Source of the DNA: Gonatopus flavifemur
Taxonomy: Eukaryota > Arthropoda > Insecta > Hymenoptera > Dryinidae
Assembly (NCBI GenBank): GCA_018340375.1
Contig: JAFFJZ010000001.1
Coordinates: 53,684,001 to 53,748,000 of the forward strand
Length of the DNA: 64,000 bases
Reading direction: 5' to 3'
The notes below the pieces were generated by a model. The model had not been told where the DNA came from and did not search any database. It saw only the letters and a program-made list of their open reading frames with translations. Numbering within the stretch: the first letter of the stretch is position 1; every line of letters begins with the position of its first letter. Positions 1 through 11,521 of the stretch are shown piece after piece. A program made the position numbers and the translations under genes.

Positions 1-668
1 TACTTTTGCAAGGACCTCAGAATATTCTCAATGATTATTGAAAGATATCATCAATGAAATCAGCGAATTATGTATTTTATACGGGATAATTGATATTTTA
101 TTTTAATATTCTCAATTATATTCTTCAATCTTTTTTAATTATCTCGGAATGGTCACTGAGAGTTAGATATGGATGAGATCGGTCAAAAATGACTGACACT
201 TCTTCCTCTGAACTGTCACATAAATCCCTTCGGTTGTCAAACCCCTGAGTTACCCTACTCATTTCATCTCGAAAAAGAAGAGTACAATATTTGAGGAACA
301 TGAGTTGGATGAAAGCGCAAATTAATGAACAAACACCAGCGAATAAACTCTATCCATGAAACGTATTAAACAACTAATAATTCAAAACTAATTTGACCCA
401 ATTAAGTATTACTATGAGATAAATTAGTATTCGTTGTACCATGAATTATAGCTTCTGAGTTTCACAACATGCCCTTTCTGAACTGTTCATTCATTGGTAT
501 TAAATCTCAAAGATTTACAGATTTTCATGATTTTCATATGTTTTCGAAGAAGCAAGGATCTAAGGGTACTCATGGAGATTTATAGTGCTGAAAACCTTCC
601 TCTATTTACATAACCAAAATGATAAGTGATTTTATAAATGTTGTTTGTAAAAATAGCACATCACAGTA
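1..668. other. No feature seen
   Basis: AT-rich DNA without a credible frame, repeat pair or RNA signal. Confidence 0.5.
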
Positions 669-1576
669 CCTACACAGCACGTAGTTCTTAGAAGATATCT
701 AAAAGATCACTGAATTAAGAGATCTTCAAGTGTTGGAAAGACACCTTGTAAAAGATTTCTAAAAGATGTCTTGATTCAAGACATCTCCAAGACGACCATG
801 CAAGATATCTTGAAGATATCTTTGAGAAGCGTTTGAAATATATCATGCCAGGAGATTTTAGATCTCTTGATATCCGCACTGGAATTACCAAATCTTCAAG
901 ACACAAATATTCTACAAATTACTGAACTTTATCCGCTCAATTTCATGTACAGCCTTCGAGTAAATCAAGAAAAATTCTCATTCATACTTATTGATAAGTT
1001 ATTCTTCAATAACGATGAGATAGAAATAATTTAAGAAGAATCTGTAATATCGACGGCTAACTCATCTGATATTTGTTTATTCAATAACAGTTTTTTCAAA
1101 ATATCACTTGCACTTTGAAAATGTACACCACTGACACTATTTGGCTATGTCATATTGACAATTATAAGCATCAAAATCGAAGTGTCGTGTAGCTCACGTC
1201 ACTGAAACGTAAATACATCGTAAAATGTGCGAGTTCGATTCCTGCAACCTCAATCTTTGAGAAAAAGGAAACTCCATATGAGTGCGGGAGTGATAAAGAT
1301 GAACAAGGGGAAGAAGGAAAAAAGAGACGTTAGAATTGTTTTGTGAATAAATTCAAGCTTCTTCCAAGACATTTTCATGAATTTTTCAAGACTTCTTTGA
1401 GGAATCTTAATTTCTTTTTAAAGATATCTTTGAGAAGTCTCCGAGATATTTCTTAGAAATCTATTCGTGTTGCATAAGATATCTTTTCGAATACGAAAAG
1501 AAAATTCTTCAAGACTTTTTGTACTCTCGGGAGATATCTTTTAGAATCCTAAAAGATATCTTTGTGTCTGTTTGGG
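669..1576. mobile_element. Probable word element with AAGATATCTT motifs
   Basis: Two arms (about 690-905 and 1355-1570) are filled with variants of AAGATATCTT and AAGAC in both orientations, around a central unique part. The ends CCTACACAGCAC and (reverse complement) CCCAAACAGACAC resemble the CCC class. The flanks are TA and TG, so the duplication does not match and the boundaries are tentative. A tRNA-like module lies in the centre (about 1186-1250). Confidence 0.4.
1186..1250 (+). other. tRNA-like sequence with A and B boxes
   Basis: TGTAGCTCACG (1188-1198) resembles a pol III A box, and AGTTCGATTCC (1232-1242) closely matches the B box consensus GGTTCGANTCC. The stems do not pair into a convincing cloverleaf, so this is a tRNA-derived module rather than a tRNA gene. 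Confidence 0.4.
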
Positions 1577-2071
1577 TGGTCACAAATGATTAATTGTTCA
1601 TTCACTGATGCACTTACGCTATTGAAACGACATCAGAGATGCAGGGCATGATCTAAGTAAAATCTAGAACTAACCAAAACATTGGATACTCAATTTTTCA
1701 GAACAAAGAAAAAATCCAAGAGAAAAAATTTTCAAAATTCAATATAATTCATATATAATTCAATATAATTTATACATAAGTTATATTGGGAATGTGCCAT
1801 TACACTAACCGTTTTAACGTTCTAGAACTCAACGTTTTCTTGTAGAACTAACTTTTTGGTTGGAACTGACCCTCAAATTATGCCCTGCAGAGATGAATCA
1901 GAAGAAATCAGACTTCTCCATGGATCCAATTCGGTGAATTTTTACCGAGAAAATGTTTCCTCAAAGGGCACCTTGATATCCCCTCAACAGGAACAGCAGG
2001 AAAACAGGACATGTTTTCCAAATTGAATTGTGTGGACTGTTATTTTCTTTCCTTCTGAAATTCAGAGTAAT

Positions 2072-3105
2072 CCCAGACAGCACAACTTCTCAAACAGTTC
2101 TTAGAGAATACCATTTGAATGACACACTTTTTGAGAGAATTCTTCAAGAAAACGTACAATCATTCATTTGAATCCAGACAAAATTCCAAAAGTATGCCCG
2201 TTGTATCAGCAGAAATGAAAACATATAGAAGTTCAGAAAGAACACGTAATCTGCCCAAAAGAATTCATAATGCATTTACATCTGAATTCATTGAGTATAG
2301 ATAAATCACACCACAAAACAGGCATTCTGAACTTTCTCGTAATTCAATAAACCTTTATAATTATTTTATAAGGGATTTTCCACACTCGATACAATCGTTT
2401 AGTTCTTCCACATATGAAAGATCGTTTGTATGAATGCATTTTTACAGTCAATATTCACATATTTTGAGTTAATGAATAATTTACTTCATCATCCACGAAC
2501 AATTCATGAATTTTCACACACTTCTCTTCTTTAGAGTTACATCACTTTGTTGTATACGAAACTTGAACCTTAAAATCATATGATATGTCATTTATTCTCA
2601 CATATTATATGTTTCGTGCACCAAAATGAATCACTAACTGATTAATACATTGCATAATAATTCACTTCGCTTCTTAATCACTCTCAAAATCTCGTACACG
2701 CACCTATTCAATGAATTTATAAGAGAAAATATACTATTAATTGTATCTTGGATATTATTTTTATCCAAAGGCGTTTACAAATTCAGGAAGACTCTGATTG
2801 AATCCTTGTTGATCGAAGTTGATGGTATTCGTTATGAATTCTTTTGGGCAGAACAGGACTACATTTTGAACTTCCATAAAGATTCTTATTCACTGTCATA
2901 ACGGGTGGTCTTTACGAATACTTCGTGCATTTTCTATGTGTATTTCAAGAACTCCCACATGTATTCATCAAGAACTCTTCAATAATTCTTTTGATACTCT
3001 ACGTGTTCGTTCAGAATACTCCATGAATTCATAGAAATGAGTTCCGTAGGTATTCTTTAGTCTAAATTCTCTGTGAACTCAAAAGGGACTTGTGTGCTGT
3101 CTGGG
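2072..3105. mobile_element. Non-autonomous 2-bp-TSD element, CCCAGACAGCAC ends
   Basis: The inverted ends CCCAGACAGCAC match perfectly over 12 bp and are flanked by AT on both sides (2070-2071, 3106-3107). The interior carries AAGAATTCTT-type words at both ends and an AT-rich centre. The short open frames inside are not recognised and look incidental. Length 1034 bp. Confidence 0.65.
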
Positions 3106-4381
3106 ATGACACGAAGAACACTCGTACCTCGTAGCATTACGTGCACTAATTCCAACTAAAAGTAGAAAGTTCCAATGAAGCGAAGAAATACACTCTTCTC
3201 ATTCATCTCTTGAATTCAAATTATCAGTAAATTTCATCCATTCCTCACCCACAAACGAATAAAAACGTTCTTCCCAATGTTTGTTTTCCACGTTTTCCGC
3301 TACATAATCTTGTAAAATGTTTAATTCCGCGTGAAGAAGACTTATTGAGACATCTGTGATCCAAACTTCCAACGTATATACAAGTCACGTTCATAAATTA
3401 TGCATGTATAGTACATGATTCATGTTAGAAAACTGTCAAAATAATAATACCCAACCTTTTTTCTCTCCAGCATATGTCATTCGATTCACAATCTTTTTTT
3501 CTCTGCCGGAAGAGAAATACAGAAAATGAAGAAAGATGGTAATTCTGTGAAAATTCTCAATCCCAGCAGTACGTGTTTCATACCACGGCTCTGGAATCAT
3601 AATGGATCGAATTCGAATATGATGCATAATGAAAGGGAATAAATAATAAAATTCTTTCACCTGTGCGCTCGATTGGATCATTTGGTTTAAGTTCTTCCAC
3701 GCTTAATAACCGTTATGATATTGTGAAATTCTCAGTAATTCTTCACTTGAGAGAATTTGAATTATCAGTATTTGAAATTATCCACCCCTCTTGTCAGCGG
3801 AGAAGGATAGGAACAAGTATCTTCAAACGCCCTCCGATCAATACTTTGAATTTCTCATGAAATTCATAACATAAAAGTAACTGTGTGATTCACGAAATTG
3901 TGAGAAGGAAATCTCAATGTGTTTTGTATCCCATTGCTTTGGAACTAAGGATTATATCATACGGAAGCTCAAGTTATGTAATTCGATGATTTAAAGTTCT
4001 TTGTTCTGGAAGCAACGAGGATGAAAATTCGGTTTGGAACGCGATTTTCATGGTTGATCAATCAGGTTATGTATTACAGAAGACCTTTTCTTAGGGAATT
4101 TCATTGAATGCCAAATTGCTGAGCGGTCTTCCACTGATCGATAGCATTTCCGATGAAACTGTTGGTATTGATTTCAATTATCTTCAATCGGAGAAAAGAT
4201 TATCGGAGCAAATATATGATGCGAAAGTCAAAAACAACTCTTGTTAATTTCATTTCTTTTTTTTATACTGCATCCACGTGATTGTTCATTCTGCAACTTC
4301 GAAGGACTGTTTATTTTTATGAGAAAATTTATCAATCGAATCTAGAAGTACTCAATTGTTAACTCAAAATCACTTGTTCTT
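3106..4381. other. No confident feature
   Basis: AT-rich. An acceptor-like TTTTTTCTCTCCAG ends at 3470 (+), but the frame behind it is short and unremarkable, so it is not called. Confidence 0.45.
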
Positions 4382-4910
4382 CACGGAGAAAAATGCAGCT
4401 CGAAAGGATAGTAATCTTTAATAGAAAATTAGGGAATATTTCTTAAAATCTGAGAATATTTCTTAAGATCTAAGAATTTTTCTAAAGTTCGTGATAAACA
4501 TAAAACGGTTCAGATTTCTCTTGAATATTGCTCGAAAAACAATGAAAAATTATCAATACTTAACAAATCATAAAAACAAATATGAAGTTTCCAAAAGTCG
4601 CGCATGAAATTTTACAAAGTAAATAACAGAACTTTGGAATCTTATTTTCAAATTACAGAATTTTGTTATTTACTTTGTAAAATTTCATTCGCGACTTTTG
4701 GAAACTCCATATTTGTTTTTATGATTTGTTAAGTATTGATAATTTTTTATTGTTTTTCGAGCAATATTCAAGAGAAATCTGAACCGTTTTATGTTTATCA
4801 CGAACTTGAGAAAAATTCTTAGATTTTAAGAAATATTCTCAGATTTTAAGAAATATTCTCCAATTTTTAATTCAAGATTACTATCCTTTCGAGCTGCATT
4901 TTCCTCCGTG
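4382..4910. mobile_element. Foldback MITE, 246-bp arms
   Basis: Nearly perfect palindrome: arms 4382-4627 and 4665-4910 are reverse complements with few mismatches, around a 37-bp loop. The termini are CACGGAGAAAAATGC and its near complement. Flanking TT on both sides (4380-4381, 4911-4912) is the 2-bp duplication. It has no coding capacity. A transcript through it would form a very long hairpin. Confidence 0.85.
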
Positions 4911-4942
4911 TTGTGGTTGCTATTCAGCATTTCCTGTTCCTG

Positions 4943-5152
4943 GACTGTGAAAAATTGACGGTGGTGGCAAAAATTCACACCAAATAGTGTTGTTTAGGCA
5001 CCACATGGTGTCATTCTCACACTATAAAGTGTTATTCCAACACCGTTTGGTGTTGTTTTGACACCGATTTTAGGGTGGGCTTCTATAGAATCCACGTGGT
5101 GTTGATTCTGTGTGAATTCTAACACCGTTTTGACATCGCTTTTTCCACAGTG
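4943..5152. mobile_element. Degenerate element with ACACC/GGTGT words
   Basis: Many short ACACC...GGTGT pairs lie between a left end like CTGTGAAAAATTGACGGTG and a right end whose complement is CACTGTGGAAAAAGCGATG. The right flank is TA; the left terminus is mutated, so no duplication can be claimed. The last 80 bp match 20548-20601, showing a dispersed family. Confidence 0.5.
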
Positions 5153-5440
5153 TATGGTTTCTATTCAGTATTCTCATATTTCTGCGTTCTGGAATAGATG
5201 AGAATTCTATTGGAGAAGAAATATTGTGCTCATTGTACATGTCAATTAGTACACTAAACATTCCCGTGGCTCCATAATTACGTCAACGAACAATAGGCAG
5301 TGGATATTGATCGCAGTAAAACTCAACTCCACTCTCGAGGGAACCCTAATTTCATGAAAATAAAGTATGGTAAAGATTTTTTTCCTCTACATGCTTATTT
5401 TCACGAATACAACATATTCTACGCTCTGATCTCTAAATTA

Positions 5441-5691
5441 CCCTGTCACAAAAATCCAGCTGGGATTCGACGTGGATTCCAGCTCCGGAATTCACCTACA
5501 TTTCCAGCTAGAATTCCAACGTGGGATTTCAGTTGGAATTTCTGATCCCAGGTGGAATCCCAGTTGGAATTGGAAATCCCACATGGAATCCAGTTGGGAT
5601 TCTTGATTCCAGGTGGAGTCTTAGCTGACAACGCAGATGAATTTCGGATCTGGAATCCACGTGGAATCCCAACTGGATTTTTGTGAGAGGG
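5441..5691. mobile_element. 2-bp-TSD element, CCCTGTCACAAAAATCCAG ends
   Basis: The inverted ends agree over more than 35 bp with a few mismatches (CCCTGTCACAAAAATCCAGC left, CCCTCTCACAAAAATCCAGT right complement). TA flanks both sides. The interior is built of TGGAATCCCA/TGGGATTCCA words about every 25 bp in both directions. Length 251 bp. Confidence 0.8.
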
Positions 5692-5774
5692 TAGATAAAT
5701 ATAACGCTGTGTTCATAACTTGATATTATTTTTTACTCTTAAGGACATTCACCACCTCCCGAAAAAAGTTACTA

Positions 5775-6074
5775 CACGCAGAGAAAAAAAGTTGCTGGAA
5801 TAGCAAACCTCGAAAATTTGCTTTGCTAATATGGTAAAACTTGTTGCTGAATTAGCAAAGAATTTGCTATTACAGCAAAAATTTTGCTTTTCCGACAAGC
5901 GCTTGCCATTCAGTAATCCGGAATTGTAGATATACAGACGGCCAGAAAATTTTGCTGGATTAGCAAATATCTTGCTAAAATAGCAATATCTTTGCTGTAA
6001 CAGCGACCGTTTTGCTAATTTAGCAAAGCAGATTCTTCGAAATCGCTTTTTCAGCAAGAATTTTTCTCTGCGTG
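5775..6074. mobile_element. AGCAAA-word MITE, copy 1
   Basis: Ends CACGCAGAGAAAAA, inverted, flanked by TA on both sides. About fifteen AGCAAA/TTTGCT words fill the interior in both orientations. It is clearly homologous over its length to 8914-9197, including a shared centre near CGCTTGCCATTCAG and TATACAGAC. Any open frame here is a by-product of the word repeats. Confidence 0.85.
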
Positions 6075-7290
6075 TAAATTCCAAATTCCTCCCATTATGA
6101 GCCCAGCAGCAATGTAGTTCAGCTCATAAGAGGTATAATACAGTGAATCAAAAGCGTATCTAGATGTATAAACTTTATACAATTTTCGGGTAATATACCG
6201 GGTCTATCACAATTCGTGGACCAGAGATCTTATGAGAATATTCTTGAAACGGAAACACATTGCACAAATTTTCTTGATTTACAACGCGCTGAACACGAAC
6301 AACCCCGTCATTACGGTTTCTAACAGTTGAATTTCATCGGATAAAACAAGATTTAATTAGTTTATTCAACCCTGGTTACATCTTAAGACAAAGATCCCAC
6401 CTTTTGACTTCTCCTTATCGTTGATACATTGTTTGAGAGTCCAATGTAAACTCAAAATTATATTCTGATCGTTACTGATCTGTCTCCACATCCCCTACAT
6501 CTTCTTGAGACAATTAATTACCTACGAGATGATACCGCAGACAATATTTTGTGATAAAATACTAAGTCGAAAGGAAAATAGTAAGATTCTCCATAAAGTT
6601 TTCTAGGGCAACCGAGAGAACGCAAAAATCGCCTAGGGCTTAGCTTTCGTAGAAAGAATCGGACGTTTCTTGGAAGAGCACGAAGATAGGAGAAGATGAG
6701 AGTATCAAGAAACTCTTGATTAGTTTCTTGGAAGAAGTTGAAGCTTCTCAGGGAGTTTTAGACAAAAGTAGAATTATATCGCTATTATTTCATTTACTAT
6801 GTGTCAGTGTGAATTTCAATCCCATTGAAAAACTTTATGGTTAAAAGAGATTTTATCCGAGCCATCTTTCAATGCTGTTTCTCAATGGGTTTCTTTGATT
6901 TCATCTTGAAAATACTTGAACGGTGATTTGAAATAATTCAATAATACCTCTCATTCGTATGTCTTATGATTTACTGGAATCTCCTTAAAACTTTCAAGCA
7001 CAGAAAAAAAGATAGCACAGGTAATAATCACTGAACGAATACCAAAATATGAACAGACTCAACTGCGCAATCATGAGAACTAATGAATCAATCAATGTTA
7101 CGATATGATGGATTGTAGTGATTACATGTTTGGTCCGTTCATATTTTACTTTGAATCAGTTTTCTTAGGGAGCGAACGTCCTTCAGATTATAAAGATGCA
7201 AGCGTACATTGAGAAAAATGAAATGTGAAAATAACCTCTATTTCGTAGATTTAAAAGAATGTATATAAGTACCTTTTCAGTGTTGAATTT
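6075..7290. other. No feature seen
   Basis: Contains only a small hairpin AAGAAACTCTTGATTAGTTTCTT (split arms, about 6707-6729) and unrecognised short frames. Confidence 0.45.
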
Positions 7291-7807
7291 CCCTGGTGAA
7301 AATATACGCTCGTAGTAAGCGCATTCGAAGCTGTGACGAAACGTAAAAAGGTTCCAATCTTCTCTTGCCGGAGCGTATAATGAGTGCTTGTTGTAGAGTA
7401 CTGAAATCATACATTATCAATACGCTTTACAAACGTTCATTGCCGTCTTGGGAAGAGTACTGTTACGTTCCATGAAAGGTAATGCGAATCATTTCATACA
7501 GACTTTGAGTATCGGTTTTAAACTGTCAGGAATCGTAACATTCCATGGCTGAATAGGTAAGACGCTGGATTGCAATTATGAAAATGTGGGTTCGAATCAC
7601 GCCAAGTGGTTAAAATTTTTATCCTCTTATATTATTCATACTCTTCATGGAGCGTTGTTTCCTATACGCTTTCTTTGTTCCAAACTTCGCTTCAAGTACT
7701 CTTCGGAACCGTTCCATTTACTCTTTGTTCACTTTTCATCAATGTTTCTGTTACGCTCCACCATACTTTTCGTCTGCGCTCCATTTCAGTTTCCATCTTC
7801 ACCAGGG
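7291..7807. mobile_element. CCCTGGTGAAAAT element with tRNA-like core
   Basis: Inverted ends CCCTGGTGAAAAT (right end CATCTTCACCAGGG) with TT on both flanks (7289-7290, 7808-7809). The interior has CGTATAC/AAGCG words. It aligns with 39604-40105 in overall order: left word block, ATGCGAATCAT, tRNA-like module, right block with TTTCTGTTAC. Length 517 bp. A 173-bp internally deleted relative is at 21075-21247. Confidence 0.8.
7541..7605 (+). other. tRNA-like module inside TIR element
   Basis: A-box-like TGGCTGAATAGG (7546-7557) and B box GGTTCGAATCA (7589-7599) have tRNA-like spacing. The segment TTGCAAT could be an anticodon loop, but acceptor and T stems do not pair well. It is homologous to 39862-39930 and has the same place in the same element family. 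Confidence 0.5.
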
Positions 7808-8913
7808 TTCACCGTACATTCGGTTTGATTCACCGAAAAGATGGTATTTATCACCTAGCTCATGGTAATAATAACCAAAATAATGTATTTTTCACCGTCA
7901 AATACATTGCTATATTGAGACATGATTTCTCCAATGCAGATTTTTCTCAGTGTAGGAAACTTTATTTATTACACTGCTGGGATTTAAAAGTGCTATTAAC
8001 AGATTTTCACCGGTATTCCTGGATCATCATCAGTTCCATAAAACGTCAATAATCCATGGCCGTGGAGGTATTTCAATGATCTGGGATGATACTTGAGGAA
8101 ATTATCATCCTGAATATCAAGATGTGAATCTACTGTAAAAAGGATTTCTGTCGGGATAGATTTTCATCAGTAGGGAATATATATGAAGTTTCTATAAATT
8201 GGAAAAATCAGATAAGGGCAGGGTTGTCGATAAAGGCGATTTTTCGAACCAATCAAATACCTTGGAGTCTTATCATATGTATCAATCGGATGATAGTGTG
8301 TACCCTTGAGAGTACAGTATTCGAATTCAAAGTACAGATGATAAAACATTGAGATATGTGTGTTTAGAATAATCGATCCAGGTTCAATACGTCCAACTCA
8401 TCACCTTTCAATGCAATATTCAATTTACGAATTTGATTTCAGTTGAAATTTATGACAAGACCACTGTTTGCATAAATCATCGAACGCGAGTATTTATCGA
8501 AAGTTTTACCGTATTTCTCTTTCTGACGAGTGAGTAAAGTTTGAAACAAAATTTTGTGGGTAATCCCAAAATATGAAATGATTCGAACAATGAGTACTGC
8601 AGATCTCACAGAAACCGTGCAAGAGCATTCAATTTCGAGATATTCGAGAAAATTTTCCTGATATACGTCTATCGTCAGTTGCTTCGTAGAATCTCACCAT
8701 CCGGCTTCGACAATAACTAATTTTCAATTTCGCGATCGTCCTCCAATTTCAATTGAGGGCATTGATTTTGCTGGAAGAGTTGTAAAATAATTATCGATGC
8801 TTGAATTCCATAAATCGCAATTCAATCGTCCGTTTTGAATTTCAACCTCTTTCACCATAAAACATCCACAACTGTTTAGTCTCGCCAGGTTCGTGATCAT
8901 AACGATGAAGATA
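7808..8913. other. No gene; weak GATGAT/ATCATC word cluster
   Basis: Around 8020-8180 GGATGAT, ATCATC and CATCAG recur in both orientations, in the style of a word element, but no ends were found. Confidence 0.35.
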
Positions 8914-9197
8914 CACTTAGAGAAAAAAAGTTGCTGAAACAGAAAACTTCGAAAATTTGCTTTGCTGATATGGCAGAACTCGTTGTCGAATTAGCAAAAA
9001 TCTTGCTCTTTAATTTTACCAGCGCTTGCCATTCAGCAATCTGGGATTGTAAATATACAGACAGCTAGGAAATTCTGCCGAATTGGCAAATATCTTGCTG
9101 AAATAGCAATATGCTTGCTGTAACAGCAACCGTTTTGCTAATTCAACAAAGCAGAGCTCTCGGAATCGCTTTTTCAGCAAGAATTTTCCTCTGCGTG
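8914..9197. mobile_element. AGCAAA-word MITE, copy 2
   Basis: Left end CACTTAGAGAAAAA, right end complement CACGCAGAGG, TA flanks on both sides. It is colinear with 5775-6074 at roughly 80 percent by eye, with substitutions scattered in the words, so both copies are old. Confidence 0.83.
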
Positions 9198-9932
9198 TAT
9201 AATATTGATACAATAATAATAATTAATTAGGATTTCAATTTTCCAATATTATCCAGTAAATCACATGAATGACATATGTCAGACTGATATCCAATTCTTG
9301 TTATTTTTACAACATCTCACAGATTTCATCATATCATATCCCTTTATATGTGCACCAATAACAATATAACAATACCATATGCATACCACTCAACCTGCTC
9401 CCGGCAGATCCGTGAATTTCTCGATAATTGTGTATTCTGAAACAGATTCATATTCAAAACCATGAATATTGAACTTCATGTGAGTCGCTTCCGTTCACGA
9501 GAACTAACATATATCATTATTCTGTGTAACAAAATTTTCGAAATACAGACTTCACAGTATCGAATTTTAATCAACAAATTTCTATCGGATGTCAAGCTAA
9601 TCCTTTCACTGAGAAAATGTATTTTCTCGTGTGAGATTACATATTGTTCCCGTTTATGAACTACAGCTCGTGTAATATCGATGAAAGAAAGGGATTTCCA
9701 TAGGAAATTCACAATTGCCAATCACTTTCTCAAGCATATTTCAGTATCACTGCTAGGAAGAGGATAATATTTTTTCTTGAAGTTAGCAGAGATTATTACA
9801 AACTGTTGATTGTATATAATCGTTAACTATATAGTAAAAATGATTCATATACATTGCATTGGGGTTCCATGTACACTGTAAGAAGGTTAAATTACTAGTT
9901 AACAAATATCAGTTTGGCATTCGACTTAATAT

Positions 9933-10435
9933 CCCGAAGAGAACATGAAGCTTCAGCGAGCGTTCGGATCAGATGTGTATAGATCGGGCCGAAGGTTCAT
10001 TGGAGCTAACTTTTAGATCCACAAACGTTTGACAAAAGTTCTACGGACGTTGAATTGTCCACCTCGAAATACGTTCAGGAATCATAGATGAAACGTTCGC
10101 TGAAGGTTCATCGAAGGTTTGACGAAGCTTCACAAAAATATCTAAACTTATATTAATTTTGATCAATTTATATGAAAAATAAATTAATTAATAAACATAA
10201 ATTATTATAAGTTAATCTAAGTATAGATATTTCCGTGAAGCTTCCTCAAACCTTCGATGAACCTCCAATGAACGTTCCATCTATGTTTCCTGAAAGTATT
10301 CTGAGGCGGACATTCCAACGTTCGTAGTACCTTTGACAAACGTTTGTGAATCTAAAAGTTAGCTTTCATGAACCTTAGATCCGATCTATACAGATCTGAT
10401 CTGAACGTTCGCTGAAGCTTTATGTTCTCTTCGGG
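9933..10435. mobile_element. 503-bp foldback element, CCCGAAG ends, copy 1
   Basis: Long imperfect inverted repeats (about 200 bp each) begin CCCGAAGAGAACATGAAGCT and surround an AT-rich loop. AT flanks both sides (9931-9932, 10436-10437). The arms are dense in GAACGTTC, GAAGCTTC and GGTTCAT words. It has the same length as the relative at 51545-52047, whose centre is different. Confidence 0.85.
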
Positions 10436-11446
10436 ATAGCATGACATTAAGGTTAATATATATTAATCACATATAATATATTAATATTTATCCGATGATC
10501 TATCACCTTTTAATATAATAGATTATCAATTTCATCATATTTTTATTGATTACTCATCATATTCATGTGCAATGGATCATCAATCAACTATTTATATAGT
10601 ACATTGTGCACGAAGACAATAGATTGTCTTTGAAGTTATGCTAAATTAGGTCGGATTTCAAATTGATACATGTCAACTATTAACGTAACCCTTTTCACAA
10701 TTTATAAACACATGTAATTCAAATTCAATCCACATTTATGCGCCGTATATGCATTCAATATGAATTACATGTGGATTATATGTGCAGCCATGTATGGAAT
10801 CTCTAATCATATATGACCGGGTTCACCGGGTATGGTTCACCAGGGATTGTGGTCTTATATGAATCATTTGTACCAGGGAATTTAGGAATTCTTCAAGAGA
10901 TATTGCAAAACAACGGCAGAGAATCCACATCAACTCCAAGTTTTGTATAAACCAAATTGAAAGAAGATTGAAAAATCCCTCTCTCGCAACTAATTGATCA
11001 AAGCATAGCGTTCGATAAAGTTGAATAAAATGTTTGAAGCCTCCCTTCTTTTATGAAAAGTTCTATCAAATAGTAATAGAATCAAACAATCTGAATCTTA
11101 GGAATTCAGAAGCACATTTCAATGAAAAATGTTAATTTCGAAATCGAAAATAATACTCTCAACTTTAAAATTCATATGATTTTTATAACTGTTCAATGAT
11201 ATAATTGTTAATCATATATACAGATGAAATCCGGTAAGATACTAATAAAAATTCCTGGATGAAGATTTAATGCACGCAAAAACTCTTCTGCTGTTTCAAA
11301 ACATCGAGAAACAATTCATTCTATTCATATGAATATGTAAACTTTTGGAGAATTAAATGAAATTCATGAAAATATTATGAATGTTTTCGCAATTAAATGG
11401 AAGCTTCATAGAATCAATAAGTCATTTTTCCTTCTTTCTATTTCAG
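10436..11446. other. No feature seen
   Basis: AT-rich; includes a short GGTTCACCGGG/GGTTCACCAGGG repeat near 10825-10850. Would be intron if the exon at 11447 is real. Confidence 0.4.
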
Positions 11447-11521
11447 GAGACAAAATCCTACATCAGCGTGCGGATGGCAAACCGCATGGCAGATGATGGA
11501 TCTACGATGATGAAGAGATCA
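11447..11521 (+). CDS. Candidate 75-nt cassette exon
   Basis: A strong acceptor (a pyrimidine-rich run ending TTCTATTTCAG at 11446) precedes a 75-nt block that is clearly GC-richer than its surroundings. A donor-like GTGAGA follows at 11522. The block is exactly 25 codons in one open frame, from ETKSYISVRM to GSTMMKRS, phase 0 at both sides; the other two frames contain stops. This would suit a small alternatively used exon of a + strand gene with introns of tens of kb. I do not recognise the peptide. It could also be a chance acceptor beside a conserved non-coding block. Confidence 0.35.
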
